A stretch of 35,374 nucleotides of DNA from Hydrogenophaga sp. (lineage in GTDB: Bacteria > Pseudomonadota > Gammaproteobacteria > Burkholderiales > Burkholderiaceae_C). The notes beneath the pieces are model-generated. The model saw only the letters and a program-made list of their open reading frames with translations, was not told the origin of the DNA and searched no databases. Positions 34,235-35,374 of this stretch are shown in pieces (the stretch's first letter is position 1; every line of letters starts with the position of its first letter). A program made the translations under genes and the position numbers. The stretch is taken from positions 1 to 35,374 of the forward strand of contig NZ_JAUSOO010000136.1 of assembly GCF_030656115.1 (NCBI RefSeq), read 5' to 3'.

Positions 34235-35374
34235 ATGAACGCTTCCACCCCGCTTTCGCTCCTAGAAAACGCCACCGACGACGCGCCGCGTCTGCGCGAA
34301 ATCCCCTACAACTACACGTCTTTCTCAGACCGTGAAATTGTCATGCGGCTGCTCGGGGCGCGTGCCTGGGCCTTGCTGGACGAACTGCGTGGCGAGCGCC
34401 GTACCGGGCGTTCGGCCCGCATGTTGTACGAAGTGTTGGGCGACATCTGGGTGGTGCAGCGCAACCCGTATTTGCAGGACGATCTGCTGGACAACCCCAA
34501 GCGCCGCAAAGCGCTGGTGGACGCCTTGCACCACCGCCTGGCCGAGGTGGCCAAGCGCCGCACCCCGCAAGACGACCCGGCCCGCGATGCTTTGGTGGGC
34601 GAACTGCTCACGGCGGCCCGTGGTGCGGTCGATGCGTTTGCCCGTTCGTTTGAAGACATGGCCGCGCTGCGCCAGCGCGCCACCAAGGCGCTGCGCAAGC
34701 TCACCGCCCACGACAACATCAAGTTCGACGGCCTGTCGCGCGTGTCCCACGTGACCGACGCGACCGACTGGCGCGTGGAATACCCGTTTGTGGTGCTCAC
34801 GCCCGACACCGAAGCCGAGATGGCCGAGCTGGTGCGCGGCTGCTTCGAGCTGGGCCTGACCATCGTGCCGCGCGGCGGCGGCACCGGTTACACCGGCGGC
34901 GCGATCCCGCTCACCGACCACGCGGCCGTCGTCAACACCGAAAAGCTCGAATTCCTGAGCGCAGTCGAAATGCGCCACCTGCCCGGCGTCGAATTCGAGG
35001 TGCCCACCATTCACTGCGGCGCGGGCGTCGTCACCAAGCGGGTGATGGAAGCGGCCGACGCGGCGGGGCTGGTGTTCGCGGTCGACCCGACCTCGGCGGA
35101 CGCTTCCACCATCGGCGGCAACGTGTCGATGAATGCGGGCGGCAAAAAAGCCGTGCTGTGGGGCACCGCGCTCGACAACCTGGTGTCGTGGCGCATGGTC
35201 ACGCCGGATGCCGACTGGATCGAAGTCACCCGGCTCAACCACAACCGCGGCAAAATCCACGACGTGCCCTCGGCCACCTTCGAAATCCGCCGCTTTGCCG
35301 CCGACGGCAAGACCCTGAAGGGCTCGCCGGAAATTCTGCTCATTCCGGGCAGCCGCTTCCGCAAAACCGGGCTT
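34235..35374 (+). CDS. Large FAD-dependent oxidoreductase, N-terminal 380 residues (3' end outside window)
   Basis: The frame runs from ATG 34235 to the window edge. The first 170 residues ([24 protein letters not shown]...[39 protein letters not shown]) match the N-terminal region of the large DUF3683-type FAD/FMN-binding oxidoreductases of betaproteobacteria, as I recall them. An FAD_binding_4 (PCMH) domain follows, with [17 protein letters not shown] and [20 protein letters not shown] as flavin-binding loops, as in D-lactate or glycolate dehydrogenases. The full family also has a C-terminal iron-sulfur part, which cannot be seen here. The substrate is unknown. Confidence 0.88.
   Translation, partial: MNASTPLSLLENATDDAPRLREIPYNYTSFSDREIVMRLLGARAWALLDELRGERRTGRSARMLYEVLGDIWVVQRNPYLQDDLLDNPKRRKALVDALHHRLAEVAKRRTPQDDPARDALVGELLTAARGAVDAFARSFEDMAALRQRATKALRKLTAHDNIKFDGLSRVSHVTDATDWRVEYPFVVLTPDTEAEMAELVRGCFELGLTIVPRGGGTGYTGGAIPLTDHAAVVNTEKLEFLSAVEMRHLPGVEFEVPTIHCGAGVVTKRVMEAADAAGLVFAVDPTSADASTIGGNVSMNAGGKKAVLWGTALDNLVSWRMVTPDADWIEVTRLNHNRGKIHDVPSATFEIRRFAADGKTLKGSPEILLIPGSRFRKTGL

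Noticed and set aside
1..35374. CRISPR array, riboswitch or prophage genes
   Set aside because: No regularly spaced repeats, no cas genes, no phage structural genes and no integrase were seen. No riboswitch aptamer was recognised upstream of argJ, proB or hemA.

Overview
The window looks like chromosomal DNA of a betaproteobacterium in the order Burkholderiales, most likely the family Comamonadaceae (Hydrogenophaga/Rhodoferax-like). This is inferred from the core gene order dciA-M23-secA-argJ-DUF815-mutT / yacG-zapD-coaE-pilDCB / tRNA-Pro / ispB | rplU-rpmA-obgE-proB / rppH | proS, and from the protein sequences. No search could be run.

Layout. (1) Positions 1-655 are the right part of an IS21-family element: the 3' end of istB, a small accessory ORF, a perfect-stem terminator and a terminal region with repeats. 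(2) Positions 656-6160 are an accessory segment with less GC-rich, less regular coding than the core. It holds a divergent pair (unknown 133-aa protein and XRE regulator) separated by TGCACC half-sites, then a tightly coupled pair of a MTH538-type TIR-like protein and a small membrane protein, then a 908-aa TIR / P-loop / helical-repeat protein. The last three genes look like anti-phage defence. (3) Positions 6169-7221 are an intact IS5-family (IS903-like) element. (4) Positions 7371-7794 hold a tRNA-Thr(UGU) gene split in its anticodon by a 205-nt group I intron resembling the Azoarcus tRNA-Ile ribozyme, followed by an intronless 3' fragment of a second tRNA-Thr. (5) From 7847 to the end the sequence is conserved core chromosome.

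Core functions fall into these groups. Helicase loading, envelope and secretion: dciA, M23 peptidase, secA. Arginine and proline synthesis: argJ, proB. Nucleotide hygiene and mRNA turnover: mutT, rppH. CoA synthesis and division: coaE, zapD. Type IV pilus assembly: pilB-pilC-pilD. Polyprenyl chain synthesis: ispB. Ribosome proteins and assembly: rplU-rpmA-obgE. Aminoacylation: proS. Peptidoglycan turnover: lytic transglycosylase. A minus-strand run follows: hemA-prfA-prmC-grxD-AAA ATPase. After it come a small membrane protein, a glycerophosphodiester phosphodiesterase, and the start of a large FAD-dependent oxidoreductase cut by the window edge.

The two signals most worth following are the self-splicing intron candidate in tRNA-Thr with its intronless neighbour, and the compact TIR-like/membrane gene pair beside a second TIR protein whose P-loop is degenerate.
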